Shown: positions 17,898 through 26,507, numbered from the stretch's first letter. The stretch: DNA of 64,000 bases from Zunongwangia sp. HGR-M22 (GCF_027594425.1 NZ_CP115159.1:3061001-3125000); one strand, 5' to 3'. Numbers and translations are program-made. Notes: a model not told the origin generated them from the sequence alone.

Positions 17898-18516
17898 AAC
17901 TGTTGTCTTTTGATTCTTTAATTTCTTTTAGCTTTTGTTTTAGTTTGAACAACAACTCTAACCTAAGCTGTAAGTTAGCAACCATTGCTTCGATGGTTTG
18001 TTCGTTTGGCCCTAACTCATTTAATTCGTTATTTAATCTTTTGTATTCTTTATCCAGCTCTGCCAGTTGCTTCATAAAAGAGTCTATAAGTGCTTTATTC
18101 TCATTATTCACATCTAGCTTTGCCAACTCCATATTAAGGCTTGCCATGTAATAATCTTCTATCTTTTTATACTGTGGCGACACATCACTTAGCTGAAATT
18201 GTTTTGCTGAATTTTCGCTTTTCTTCTCTTTCTCTTCTACTGGGTTTTCTTCTGAATTTTCTTCTGAATTTTCTACAACCTGATTCCCATAAGGATCTAC
18301 TGAATTACCAGAACTGAAGTAGAAAAATCCTCCTGCTCCCAAGGCAACCACTAGTACGGCAGCGATCTGTAAAAACCATTTATAGTTACCAGACTTTTTC
18401 TTTTCAGGAAACGATTTATTCAATCGATCTTCAAATCTTGCATGATGCCCTTCTGGAATTTGAAACTTTTGTTTTTCTTTATCCTCCTGCAGCATCTTTC
18501 TAATATCCTGTCCCAT
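17878..18516 (-). CDS. Membrane protein in anti-sigma position
   Basis: A 212-residue single-pass protein. The cytoplasmic N-terminus (about 1-45, with FQIPEGHHARFEDRLNKSFP) is followed by one helix (KWFLQIAAVLVVALGAGGFF). A Glu-rich linker (SEENSEENPVEEKEKK) and a helical periplasmic domain (about 115-205) come next. This topology and its position directly after an ECF sigma gene fit an anti-sigma factor, but the zinc anti-sigma HxxxCxxC motif is absent and no named domain is certain. The gene overlaps the downstream adhesin-like gene by 20 bp. Confidence 0.7.
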   Translation of the reverse strand: MGQDIRKMLQEDKEKQKFQIPEGHHARFEDRLNKSFPEKKKSGNYKWFLQIAAVLVVALGAGGFFYFSSGNSVDPYGNQVVENSEENSEENPVEEKEKKSENSAKQFQLSDVSPQYKKIEDYYMASLNMELAKLDVNNENKALIDSFMKQLAELDKEYKRLNNELNELGPNEQTIEAMVANLQLRLELLFKLKQKLKEIKESKDNSYENAQA

Positions 18517-18565
18517 ATCTCAATTTTTTTATGTTTGATCTACTGTGAGCTAAACAGCTTCTCCT

Positions 18566-19129
18566 CTACAATTTTGTTTGTCTTTTTATTCCTCCCAATT
18601 GCTGCTCAAGATTACTAATCTTTTCCTGCAATTTTTTCTTTCCGCGGTGCACCAGTGTTCTGGAAGCCACCTGAGTAATATTCAGTATTTCTGAAATTTC
18701 TTCATGATCATATCCTTCTACTAAAAATAGCATTAAAGGATATCGATACTTTTCTGGAAGCTCGCTAATCGCTTGCTTAATGTCTTCAACGGTAATTCCG
18801 TCGTTAACATGCCAGTCTTCTTCGTCGGTTTTTCCAAGAACATGCTCGTTCATCGCAACTAGCTCTAACTTCTTTGCTTTTAGCTTATCCAGACATTTGT
18901 TTATAACGATTCTTTTAAGCCAGGCGCCAAAAGTGACCTCTCCGGTAAATTGATGCAGTTTTGCAAAAGCCTTAATAAAAGCTTCCTGCATCGCATCTTC
19001 TGCCTCCTGGGTATCGTTCATAAACCTAAATGCCACGTAATACATACCTTCACAGTATTTATTGTAAAGCTTTAGCTGCGCTTTGCGGCTATTGTTCTTA
19101 CAATCTTCTATTAACTGATGTTGTAACAA
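18566..19129 (-). CDS. ECF RNA polymerase sigma factor
   Basis: Group IV sigma factor of 187 residues. Region 2 is visible as YVAFRFMNDTQEAEDAMQEAFIKAF and FTGEVTFGAWLKRIVINKCLD. Region 4 is ISELPEKYRYPLMLFLVEGYDHEEISEIL followed by the recognition helix VASRTLVHRGKKKL. It heads an operon with a membrane protein and an exported adhesin-like protein, the usual arrangement for envelope-sensing sigma factors. An ECF-type promoter (TGCAACA, CGTC) lies 32 bp upstream, suggesting autoregulation. Confidence 0.93.
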   Translation of the reverse strand: MLQHQLIEDCKNNSRKAQLKLYNKYCEGMYYVAFRFMNDTQEAEDAMQEAFIKAFAKLHQFTGEVTFGAWLKRIVINKCLDKLKAKKLELVAMNEHVLGKTDEEDWHVNDGITVEDIKQAISELPEKYRYPLMLFLVEGYDHEEISEILNITQVASRTLVHRGKKKLQEKISNLEQQLGGIKRQTKL

Positions 19130-19160
19130 AATGGTTTTTTGATTGGTTGTTGTTCACTTT

Positions 19161-19189
19161 AAAGACGAGCTAAATTTAAGCATGTTGCA
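19161..19189 (-). promoter_or_regulatory. ECF-type promoter (TGCAACA ... CGTCTTT), probable autoregulation
   Basis: On the minus strand, TGCAACA (19189-19183) and CGTC (19167-19164) are arranged as AAC, 16 bp, CGTC. This is the classical -35 AAC / -10 CGTC architecture of ECF sigma promoters, correctly placed ahead of the sigma gene. Confidence 0.65.
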
Positions 19190-19295
19190 AAAACTCGATT
19201 TTTTTTAATTACAAATGTAGAATCAATTTATATGCTTATTTTAGAATATTAAACATGCAAGATGAAATTGCTAAGTTTAGCGCTAATATCTGTCT

Positions 19296-19886
19296 ATGAA
19301 TAATAACCTGAAGTTACTACTAAAAATTTTAGGAATCAGCCTTTTGGTGTTCGCCGTCATATTTTTTGTAGTTCACTATAACACCAAAGCATACAGTCCA
19401 GAGGATAACGTATCTTACACCAATAACGATCTTACATTAGAAGTTTTTTATAATAGACCTTATAAAAAGGGAAGAGAGATTTTTGGGAATCTTGTTCCAT
19501 ATGACTCTGTTTGGCGAACCGGTGCAAACGAGGCGACGGTTTTTAAAACCAATAAAGATATTCTGGTAGATGGCAGTTTGTTGCAAAAAGGAGAATATAC
19601 GCTATGGACGATCCCTAAAAAAGATAGCTGGAAAATTATCTTTAATAATAAAATGTATCCCTGGGGGATTGACCTTAAAGGAAATGCATATCGAGATCCT
19701 GAATTCGATGCGCTTGTTGTTGAAGTTCCCGCAAGCAATCAAAACATTAGTGTAGACCAATTCACTATTTATTTTGAAGAAGCTAACGACTTAGTATTTT
19801 TAGCCATATCCTGGGATAAAACGATTGTAAGAGTTCCTATAAAAATAAAAGAGACTCCTACGATAGAAGCCTCTTCAAATAATTAA
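19296..19886 (+). CDS. DUF2911 family exported protein
   Basis: Protein of 196 residues with one N-terminal hydrophobic segment (LLLKILGISLLVFAVIFFVV, about 7-26), then a DUF2911 domain. Typical features are VFYNRPYKKGREIFGNLVPYDSVWRTGANEAT, GEYTLWTIPKKDSWKIIFN, and a closing beta-rich half. DUF2911 proteins are abundant in Bacteroidota and of unknown function; the helix may be an uncleaved membrane anchor. It converges with the Ohr gene, 16 bp apart, with no clear terminator between. Confidence 0.82.
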   Translation: MNNNLKLLLKILGISLLVFAVIFFVVHYNTKAYSPEDNVSYTNNDLTLEVFYNRPYKKGREIFGNLVPYDSVWRTGANEATVFKTNKDILVDGSLLQKGEYTLWTIPKKDSWKIIFNNKMYPWGIDLKGNAYRDPEFDALVVEVPASNQNISVDQFTIYFEEANDLVFLAISWDKTIVRVPIKIKETPTIEASSNN

Positions 19887-19902
19887 AGATTGTTATCTAA
19901 TC

Positions 19903-20331
19903 TTAATCTTCGTCTATAAGTAGATTTAAAGTCACATCGATATTATCTCTTGTTGCTCTAGAATAAGGACAAACTTCGTGAGCTTCATTTATTAAGTTTT
20001 CTCCAGTCTCTACGTCTATATCTGGGATATAAATATCCAATATAGCAGAAAGCTCTAAATCTTTATCTTCATTTTGCCCAAGATCGATTGTAGCAGTTAC
20101 ACTATAATCGCCAAGATCTACATCTGCATTTTTAGCGATCATTTCTAAAGCACTTCCAAAGCAGGCAGAGTATCCTGCTGCAAATAGTTGCTCGGGATTA
20201 CTATGGTCTCCACCTTCTCCTCCAAGACTTTTTGGCTTGGAAAGTTTCATATCTAATATTCCGTCTTCGCTAGTCGTTCTACCATCTCTACCACCTTCTG
20301 TAGTTACTTTAGCTGAATACAAAGTTTTCAT
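19903..20331 (-). CDS. ohr: Organic hydroperoxide resistance protein (Ohr, OsmC family)
   Basis: Thiol-dependent peroxidase that reduces organic hydroperoxides. The 142 residues match Ohr length. The two redox cysteines are in place: Cys57 in AAGYSACFGSALEM (peroxidatic) and Cys121 in EVCPYSRATR (resolving). The opening YSAKVTTEGGRDG is also family-typical. Ohr genes are commonly controlled by OhrR (MarR family), but no such gene is adjacent. A small palindrome, CATTC-AAA-GAATG, at 20383-20395 in the divergent spacer with meaB could be an operator, though the evidence is weak. Confidence 0.92.
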   Translation of the reverse strand: MKTLYSAKVTTEGGRDGRTTSEDGILDMKLSKPKSLGGEGGDHSNPEQLFAAGYSACFGSALEMIAKNADVDLGDYSVTATIDLGQNEDKDLELSAILDIYIPDIDVETGENLINEAHEVCPYSRATRDNIDVTLNLLIDED

Positions 20332-20401
20332 CTTTTTGAATTTTTATATTATTCTACAACAATATACCATTCCATAAATTCGCATTCAAAGAATGTATTC
20401 A

Positions 20402-20409
20402 TAAATTTG
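20402..20409 (+). promoter_or_regulatory. -7 promoter element (TAAATTTG) for meaB
   Basis: TAAATTTG lies 17 bp ahead of the TTG start of meaB. No -33 TTG box at normal spacing was found. Confidence 0.45.
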
Positions 20410-20426
20410 TCATAAATCAGCACACA

Positions 20427-21512
20427 TTGACAACGCCTTCCAAAAAATTTACATTATCCCAAAGCAACAGCATTCCTGCTTCGGCTAATGTTAGCACTAA
20501 TGCCGCAGAAAAAATTAAATCACTTCGGAAGGAAAAACAAGATCATTCTGTAATTTTAAATCAACTTCTTCAGGGGAACCATACAGCACTGGGTAAAGCG
20601 ATCACTCTAGTTGAAAGCAATAATGTAAATCACCAAGAGCAGGCTTCAGCAATTATTGAAGGTGCCTTAGCTTCCGCAGGAAAATCTATAAGAATAGGAA
20701 TTACAGGTGTCCCAGGCGTAGGAAAAAGCACTTTTATAGAAAGTTTTGGAGGTTATTTACTCAAATTAGGAAAAAAAGTTGCTGTGCTTGCTGTAGATCC
20801 TAGCAGTACTATTTCTAAAGGAAGTATCCTTGGAGATAAAACACGAATGGAAAATCTGGTAAAAGAAGAAAATGCCTTTATTCGACCAAGTCCATCTGGT
20901 GATTCTTTAGGTGGTGTTGCCAGGAAAACGCGAGAGAGTATCCTTTTATGTGAGGCAGCCGGCTTTGATATTATTTTGATTGAAACCGTGGGCGTAGGAC
21001 AAAGTGAGACCACCGTACATAGCATGTGCGATTTCTTTTTATTATTGAAATTAGCAGGAGCTGGTGATGAACTTCAAGGAATAAAACGCGGCATTATGGA
21101 AATGGCAGATGCCATCGTGATCAATAAAGCAGATGGCGAAAATATTAAGGCTGCCAATACCGCAAAATTAGATTTTAAAAGAGCTTTACATCTCTACCCA
21201 CCTAAAGAAAGTAGTTGGTTACCGGAAGTTCTACTCAGTAGCGCTTTGTACAACGAAGGCATTCCAGAGATATGGGAACTTATCGAGTCTTTTAATAAAA
21301 TTACCACAGAAAATGGCTATTTTCTACTAAATAGAAAAGAACAAAGTAAATTTTGGTTATTACAAACCATTAACGAACAGTTGAAGCATTCTTTTTATCA
21401 AAACCCTGAAATTAAAGTGGCTTTAGAAAAACAATTAAAGGCTATTTTCGATAATAAAACAACTGCTTTTATTGCTGCAAAACAGCTTTTAGACAAGTTT
21501 TCTAAACTATAG
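20427..21512 (+). CDS. meaB: Methylmalonyl-CoA mutase-associated GTPase MeaB
   Basis: G-protein chaperone that gates delivery and protects adenosylcobalamin-dependent methylmalonyl-CoA mutase. The 361 residues include P-loop GVPGVGKST, Mg-binding VAVLAVDPSSTISKGSILGDKTRM, the switch region FDIILIETVGVGQSE and NKAD base recognition. The reading frame opens with TTG (MTTPSKKFTLSQ) and has no nearby ATG. The first 60 residues are longer than in many homologues, so a later start is possible. Its stop shares the hexamer CTATAG with the stop of the convergent epimerase gene. The mutase subunits are not in this window. Confidence 0.93.
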   Translation: MTTPSKKFTLSQSNSIPASANVSTNAAEKIKSLRKEKQDHSVILNQLLQGNHTALGKAITLVESNNVNHQEQASAIIEGALASAGKSIRIGITGVPGVGKSTFIESFGGYLLKLGKKVAVLAVDPSSTISKGSILGDKTRMENLVKEENAFIRPSPSGDSLGGVARKTRESILLCEAAGFDIILIETVGVGQSETTVHSMCDFFLLLKLAGAGDELQGIKRGIMEMADAIVINKADGENIKAANTAKLDFKRALHLYPPKESSWLPEVLLSSALYNEGIPEIWELIESFNKITTENGYFLLNRKEQSKFWLLQTINEQLKHSFYQNPEIKVALEKQLKAIFDNKTTAFIAAKQLLDKFSKL

Positions 21513-22448
21513 AAAATTATTTTTATACCAGTTAATTTGTTTTTGTAAACCTTCTTTTAAAGTTGTCTTCGGGTTGTATTCCAATATCTTTTTAGCTTTA
21601 GTAATATTAGCTCTAGTGTGCCATTGGTCGCCCTTCCGTTTCGGCACAATTTGTAATTCGATCTTTTTACCTAAAAGCTTTTCGACACAATCAATCCCCT
21701 CCTGAGTAGTATACTCTGCTTCTGTACCTAGATTGATGATTTCGCCATTTAATTCATGATGTTTTTCAATTGCGGAAAGTAGTCCATCTATAATATCACC
21801 CACATAAGTAAAACTTCTCAAATGCTTTTCACTTCCAGAAAAAAACGGAAACTTTTCATTATGATATGCGCAGGATATTAATTTGGCATACAGCTTCTCA
21901 GGACGCTCTCGCGGTCCGTAAACAGAATATAATCTAAAAGAACTACTATTTAATCGTTTTGCACGAGATTCTGCCAAGACTAATTGCTCTGCAGCTAGCT
22001 TGGTAACTCCATAGTAGGAAGCCGGTTGCGTTGGAGTATTTTCAGAAAAGGTAGCCTCTAAACCGTAAACTGAAGATGTAGAAATATTAAAAAAATGCTT
22101 CAGTTTTCTGTTTTGATGAGCAAATTCAATTAAATTCTGGGTTGCAATAAAATTGTTCTGTAAGTATTGATCGAAAGTACTGGTTGCTGAAATTCCTGGT
22201 TGTGCTGCAAAATGAATAATAAAATCAAAATTAGTTGAAAGCTTTTTGAAATCTTCAGTTTCTCTTAAATCTGCATTAATAACTTCTACATTTTGTTTTT
22301 GCAAACACTCAGCATTCAGCTTTTTCAATTTTACATCATAATATTCTGAGAAATTATCTATTCCTGTAACCTGATAACCTATTTTATTAAGTGCCTCAGC
22401 AGCGTGGGATCCAATAAAACCGGCAGCACCAGTAACTAAAACTTTCAT
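21507..22448 (-). CDS. NAD-dependent sugar-nucleotide epimerase (UDP-glucuronate 4-epimerase-like)
   Basis: Extended short-chain dehydrogenase of 313 residues. The NAD-binding motif is VTGAAGFIGSHAAEAL. The catalytic set is Ser-Ser-Val-Tyr-Gly with YYGVTKLAAEQLV (YxxxK), and SVYGPRERPEKLY and SFTYVGDIIDGLL match UDP-glucuronate or UDP-glucose 4-epimerases. It supplies nucleotide sugars for surface glycans, consistent with the divergent GT2/LAB_N/GT39 operon next door. The exact sugar is not determinable from sequence alone. Confidence 0.88.
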   Translation of the reverse strand: MKVLVTGAAGFIGSHAAEALNKIGYQVTGIDNFSEYYDVKLKKLNAECLQKQNVEVINADLRETEDFKKLSTNFDFIIHFAAQPGISATSTFDQYLQNNFIATQNLIEFAHQNRKLKHFFNISTSSVYGLEATFSENTPTQPASYYGVTKLAAEQLVLAESRAKRLNSSSFRLYSVYGPRERPEKLYAKLISCAYHNEKFPFFSGSEKHLRSFTYVGDIIDGLLSAIEKHHELNGEIINLGTEAEYTTQEGIDCVEKLLGKKIELQIVPKRKGDQWHTRANITKAKKILEYNPKTTLKEGLQKQINWYKNNFL

Positions 22449-22476
22449 AAATTTAATTGTAAAAACACGAGTAAAA

Positions 22477-22484
22477 CAAAACTA
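22477..22484 (-). promoter_or_regulatory. -7 promoter element (TAGTTTTG) for the epimerase
   Basis: Minus-strand TAGTTTTG matches TAnnTTTG, 28 bp before the epimerase ATG. Confidence 0.45.
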
Positions 22485-22561
22485 TTGAGTCCAAATTACG
22501 TCGATTTTCACTTATAATCTATATTTATCTTTATAACCTTCTTACATTTTCTATTAAAAGA

Positions 22562-22569
22562 TACATTTG
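22562..22569 (+). promoter_or_regulatory. -7 promoter element (TACATTTG) for the GT2 operon
   Basis: TACATTTG matches TAnnTTTG, 16 bp before the GT2 ATG. No clear -33 box was found. Confidence 0.5.
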
Positions 22570-22585
22570 TAAATAATTTGTAAGC

Positions 22586-23299
22586 ATGGAATATCAATTT
22601 ACGATTATTGTACCAATTTATAATGAGGAAGAAAATCTGTATCGCTTAGAAAAACAACTTTCTCTGTACCTTGAAATTGCAAGGATACCAACCTGTATAT
22701 TATTAGTTAATGATGGTTCTTCAGATAATAGTTTATCGATGATCGAAAAAATTTGCGAGCGCAATAAAGCTTTCTTTTTTATATCTTTTGAAAAAAATTG
22801 CGGACTAAGTGCCGCGATCAAAGCTGGATTCGATTATGCTGATACTCAGCTTATAGGTTATATCGATTCAGATCTACAAACAGATCCTGAAGATTTTAAT
22901 CTTTTAATGCAGGATATTGGCGAATACGATCTTGTTACTGGATGGCGCGCTGATCGTAAAGATTCTTTTGTGAAAAATATGTCCTCGCTTATCGCCAATG
23001 GTATTCGTAAAAGCTTTACCCACGATGGGATGAACGATACCGGATGTCCTTTAAAGATCATCAAGGCAGATTATGCAAAAAGAATCCCGATGTTTAAAGG
23101 CCTTCATCGTTTTTTACCGGCCATGATCATGCTACAAAACGGAACAGTAAAACAAGTTCCTGTAAGACACTACCCAAGAATTGCGGGGAAAGCAAAATTT
23201 CATTTATGGAACAGACTTTTAGGTCCTTTAGTCGATTGTTTTGCTTACCTGTGGATGAAGAAAAAATACATCAATTATAACGTGGCTAAAAAAGGATGA
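22586..23299 (+). CDS. Glycosyltransferase family 2 (polyprenyl-phosphate sugar synthase type)
   Basis: Cytoplasmic GT-A enzyme of 237 residues related to dolichol-phosphate mannose synthase. It has the nucleotide-binding opening FTIIVPIYNEEENL, DGSSDNSL and the metal-binding region IDSDLQTDPEDF. The acceptor-side segment is RFLPAMIMLQNG. It probably loads a sugar onto undecaprenyl phosphate. The stop overlaps the next gene as ATGA, and the third gene of the operon is a GT39 enzyme that uses exactly such lipid-linked donors. Confidence 0.9.
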   Translation: MEYQFTIIVPIYNEEENLYRLEKQLSLYLEIARIPTCILLVNDGSSDNSLSMIEKICERNKAFFFISFEKNCGLSAAIKAGFDYADTQLIGYIDSDLQTDPEDFNLLMQDIGEYDLVTGWRADRKDSFVKNMSSLIANGIRKSFTHDGMNDTGCPLKIIKADYAKRIPMFKGLHRFLPAMIMLQNGTVKQVPVRHYPRIAGKAKFHLWNRLLGPLVDCFAYLWMKKKYINYNVAKKG

Positions 23300-23934
23300 G
23301 CCCATGGTACGTCTATACTGTAGGTTTTATTGCCCAGATCCTTTTTTCTGGACGTTTACTGTTGCAATGGATCCTTTCTGAAAAACACAAAAAGGTTTTA
23401 ACGCCCAGCCTATTCTGGAAGTTTAGCCTAATCGCCTCTTTTTTACTTTTTGTTTATGGGGATCTACAGGATGATTTTTCGATTATGTTTGGCCAGGCGA
23501 TCACCTATTATATTTATATTCAGAATTTACAGTTACAGGGAGAATGGGATAAAATGAAGCGTATTTTTCAGCTTTTCATTTATATTTTTCCAGCTTTTGT
23601 AGTGCTTTACAATTACAATAATGGCACCTTAGATCTACAACGTTTCTTCGGTAACGACAGCATCCCTATCTGGTTAGTTTTACTGGGAACAGTTGCTCAA
23701 ATCATTTTCAATCTTCGCTTTTTATATCAATGGATCTATTCTGAAAGAAAAAAAGAAAGTATACTTCCATTAGGATTTTGGGTGCTTAGCCTGATTGGTG
23801 CGAGCCTTATTTTGATTTACGCTATTATTAGAAGAGATCCTGTTTTATTTACAGGACATATTTTTGGAAGTGTAGTTTATGTAAGAAATATTATCTTAAG
23901 CCAAAAGTCTAAACGACAACTAAATGAAGCCTAA
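23296..23934 (+). CDS. Tandem LAB_N (lipid A biosynthesis N-terminal) membrane protein
   Basis: A 212-residue membrane protein built from two copies of the LAB_N unit. Each copy contains the pattern FxAQxxFxxRxxxQWxxSExxKxxxxP: first AQILFSGRLLLQWILSEKHKK, then AQIIFNLRFLYQWIYSERKKE. About six helices are predicted. In Proteobacteria LAB_N is fused to LpxB or stands alone; the activity of the stand-alone form is not settled. Overlaps on both sides (ATGA with GT2, 11 bp with GT39) make a tightly coupled three-gene operon, probably for lipid A or glycolipid modification. Confidence 0.85.
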   Translation: MSPWYVYTVGFIAQILFSGRLLLQWILSEKHKKVLTPSLFWKFSLIASFLLFVYGDLQDDFSIMFGQAITYYIYIQNLQLQGEWDKMKRIFQLFIYIFPAFVVLYNYNNGTLDLQRFFGNDSIPIWLVLLGTVAQIIFNLRFLYQWIYSERKKESILPLGFWVLSLIGASLILIYAIIRRDPVLFTGHIFGSVVYVRNIILSQKSKRQLNEA

Positions 23935-25546
23935 ATTTCATAGATACCTACTTGCTCTTATTGGTGTTTGCATCCTAATATTTTTCTTTAATCTGGATGC
24001 TATTTATGTAAATATTATGGAAGCCAGAAACTTTGGTTCAGCCAGAGAAATGCTGAATATGGATCATTGGCTTCTAACTACCTTAAACGACATTCCGCGT
24101 TATGAAAAACCGCCGTTGCCAACCTGGCTCACGGCAATTTCAGCAAAAATTTTTGGTATAGAAAATTTATGGGCTTTACGAATACCTGCTGCCTGTGCGG
24201 CAACTTTGCTTACAGTTTATTTATATAAATTTTCAGAATTATTAAATATTACTAGGAAACAAGCATTTATAGCAGCGCTTGTGGCAGTTACTTCTTTTTA
24301 TATTATTTTTTCTGGGAGAAATGGCCAATGGGATATTTTTACTCATGCATTTATGATGGTGGCTATTTATTTCCTTTTCCAATTTTTTAGAGACCAGAGA
24401 AAGTTATGGCGTAACGTTATTTTAGCCGGAATTTTCTTTGGTTTTTCGATACTTAGTAAGGGCCCTGTTTCGATTTACGCATTGTTTTTACCTTTTGTAA
24501 TCGCTTATTTTCTTGTTTATAAATTTCAGGAATTTAGCAAAAAATGGGGCGCTTTAATCGTTTTTATAGTTCTTGGTTTATCAGTTGGATTATGGTGGTT
24601 TGCTTATGTAAGAATAGCCGACCCTATTGCATTTTTAGATATCGCTAAAGATGAAGCATCAAACTGGGGAAGTTATAACATTCGGCCGTTTTATTATTAT
24701 TGGAGCTTCTTTACGCAAAGTGGCATTTGGACAATTCCGTCATTCGTTGCGCTGCTTTACCCTTACTTAAAAAATAAAGTTAGCAATAAAAAAGCTTACC
24801 GATTTACTGTTCTTTGGACGTTTCTTTCAGTAATACTTCTCTCCATTATTCCCGAGAAAAAGTCTAGATATCTCTTACCAGTGCTAATCCCTATGGCATT
24901 AAACACTTCATTTTACATAGAATATTTATTCAGAAATTATTCAATCTTAAAGCTGAACGAGAAATGGATTGTTTATTTCAATTTTGGACTCATTGCAATA
25001 ATAGGTATCACTTTTCCTATCATTGCTCCATTTTTCCTAAAACTTAGCGGAATTTATTATTTATGGTACACTCTAACATCAATTGCCTTAGCAGGTATTG
25101 GGTTTGGAATATTCTACTTCTTCAAAAGGAAAAAAATTGCGAAGATTTTTTATCTGACTATAAGCTTCATCTGTATGATCATAATTTTAGGTTTTCCCCT
25201 CGTGGATACTCTTATTAATAATCCTAATTACAAGGCATTTTCTGAATTAAGAAAGCTATCCGAAAAACAGCAATTTGAAGTTTACGCATACAAGTCTTTT
25301 AGTCCGGAAATTATTTGGAATTATGGCGAGCCAATTCCCATATTAAAAAATGATGCTAGCTTCTCTATTCCAAAAGAGAATATATTTGGTTTACTCATAT
25401 CTCCAAATGACACTATCACATCAGAAATGTTTCCTAAGTATTCTATCGAGAAAGTTGATCGGTATGACTTAAATCAAGTAAACCCGAACAAATCTGGATA
25501 TAAAGATCGCCTGATTCGCGATTTTTATTTACTCAAAAAAAAGTAA
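23924..25546 (+). CDS. GT39/ArnT-like lipid-linked glycosyltransferase
   Basis: GT-C integral membrane enzyme of 540 residues with about 12 helices. The first periplasmic loop carries the family acidic motif (NIMEARNFGSAREML) and HWLLTTLNDIPRYEKPPLPTW, very similar to ArnT and other PMT-family transferases that attach sugar from polyprenyl phosphate to lipid A. The C-terminal 120 residues form a periplasmic domain. Together with the upstream GT2 and LAB_N genes it forms a complete make-and-transfer module. The donor sugar is unknown. Confidence 0.88.
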   Translation: MKPKFHRYLLALIGVCILIFFFNLDAIYVNIMEARNFGSAREMLNMDHWLLTTLNDIPRYEKPPLPTWLTAISAKIFGIENLWALRIPAACAATLLTVYLYKFSELLNITRKQAFIAALVAVTSFYIIFSGRNGQWDIFTHAFMMVAIYFLFQFFRDQRKLWRNVILAGIFFGFSILSKGPVSIYALFLPFVIAYFLVYKFQEFSKKWGALIVFIVLGLSVGLWWFAYVRIADPIAFLDIAKDEASNWGSYNIRPFYYYWSFFTQSGIWTIPSFVALLYPYLKNKVSNKKAYRFTVLWTFLSVILLSIIPEKKSRYLLPVLIPMALNTSFYIEYLFRNYSILKLNEKWIVYFNFGLIAIIGITFPIIAPFFLKLSGIYYLWYTLTSIALAGIGFGIFYFFKRKKIAKIFYLTISFICMIIILGFPLVDTLINNPNYKAFSELRKLSEKQQFEVYAYKSFSPEIIWNYGEPIPILKNDASFSIPKENIFGLLISPNDTITSEMFPKYSIEKVDRYDLNQVNPNKSGYKDRLIRDFYLLKKK

Positions 25547-25611
25547 TAATATTGGATTAAAGATTTAAGTAACTCAATACACTCTCTCCTGAAAAATATT
25601 TAAATTATCCA

Positions 25612-25640
25612 TGTAACATTTGGTGCAAAAAGTATCTAAA
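25612..25640 (+). promoter_or_regulatory. ECF-type promoter (TGTAACA ... TATCTAAA)
   Basis: TGTAACA (25612-25618) and TATCTAAA (25633-25640) have the same AAC, 16 bp, -10 spacing as the promoter of the other ECF operon. They lie 23 bp before the first gene of a hydrolase/sigma/membrane operon. Confidence 0.5.
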
Positions 25641-25663
25641 GGATAAATCTTAAATCTTTTCCT

Positions 25664-26507
25664 ATGAAAAATTTCATTTTACTCTTTAGTTTTTGCTTTC
25701 TGCTTTTTACAAACCATACATTTAGTCAAAGCAGTTTTAAAGTTACAAAGTCTGGTAGCGGTGAGCCAATTTTACTTTTTCCCGGTTTTACAAGTACATC
25801 TTCAGTTTATAAAAGTCTAATCGAAGACCTTTCTAAAAATCATGAAATACATGCATTCACTTTTGCAGGTTTCGGTGAGGTTGCTCCTATCCCTACTCCA
25901 TGGCTTAAAACAATTAAAGAGGATATCGAAACTTACATTATAAATAATGAACTTAAAAATCCTGTAATAATAGGTCACATTATGGGTGGTACTTTAGGAT
26001 TGTGGTTGGCTTCAGAACACGCAAACTTTAAAAAATTGATCTTAATCGACGCCTTACCTGCGATGGGTGCTTTTATTGCCAGATTATAATAGTGATTCTA
26101 TAGAATATGAAAGTCCCTATAATGAGCACTTGTTAAAAATGGATACTTTAGAATTTAAAAACATGGCTACGCAAATGGCAACTGGAATAAGTATGAACCT
26201 TGAAAGCCAAAAGTTGATTATTGAAGATCTAATGAAAGCTGATCGCAAAACCTATGTTTATGGATACACTGATCTTCTGAAATTAGATTTACGCCAGAAA
26301 TTATCTAATATTGATATTCCGGTTTATATTCTTGCTGCAGATCTTCCTTACGGAAAAGAAACAGTTGAAAAAAATTATAAAAGCCAGTACGAAAACCTGA
26401 AAAGCTATAAACTTAGTTTTGCTGAAAATTCAAAGCATTTTATAATGTTTGACCAGCCAGAATGGTTAAAGAATCAAATTAATATCGCCTTAAGTATCGA
26501 TGAATAA
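25664..26507 (+). pseudogene. Alpha/beta hydrolase, frameshifted and lacking the nucleophile serine
   Basis: Exported alpha/beta hydrolase broken into two frames. The first frame (25664-26089) encodes a signal peptide (ending FSQ), the oxyanion strand ILLFPGFTSTSS and the nucleophile elbow, which reads GHIMGG instead of GHSMGG. So residue 106, the expected catalytic Ser, is Ile (ATT; AGT would be one change away). The frame stops at 26089 just after DALPAMGA. The rest continues in the +1 frame from about 26067 (LLLPDYNSDSIEYESPYN to the end, 26507) and includes the final His region SKHFIMFDQPEWL. One extra T in the run at 26071-26074 explains the shift. Two lesions suggest a decaying gene; a sequencing error could explain only the frameshift. 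Confidence 0.8.

Noticed and set aside
26060-26090. Programmed ribosomal frameshift in the hydrolase gene
   Set aside because: There is no known slippery heptamer with a downstream structure, the nucleophile Ser is also lost, and the neighbouring gene carries a similar lesion. Decay or sequence error is simpler.
26067-26507. Independent gene starting at GTG 26067
   Set aside because: Its sequence is the direct C-terminal continuation of the hydrolase in the previous frame; it lacks an N-terminal half and a start signal.
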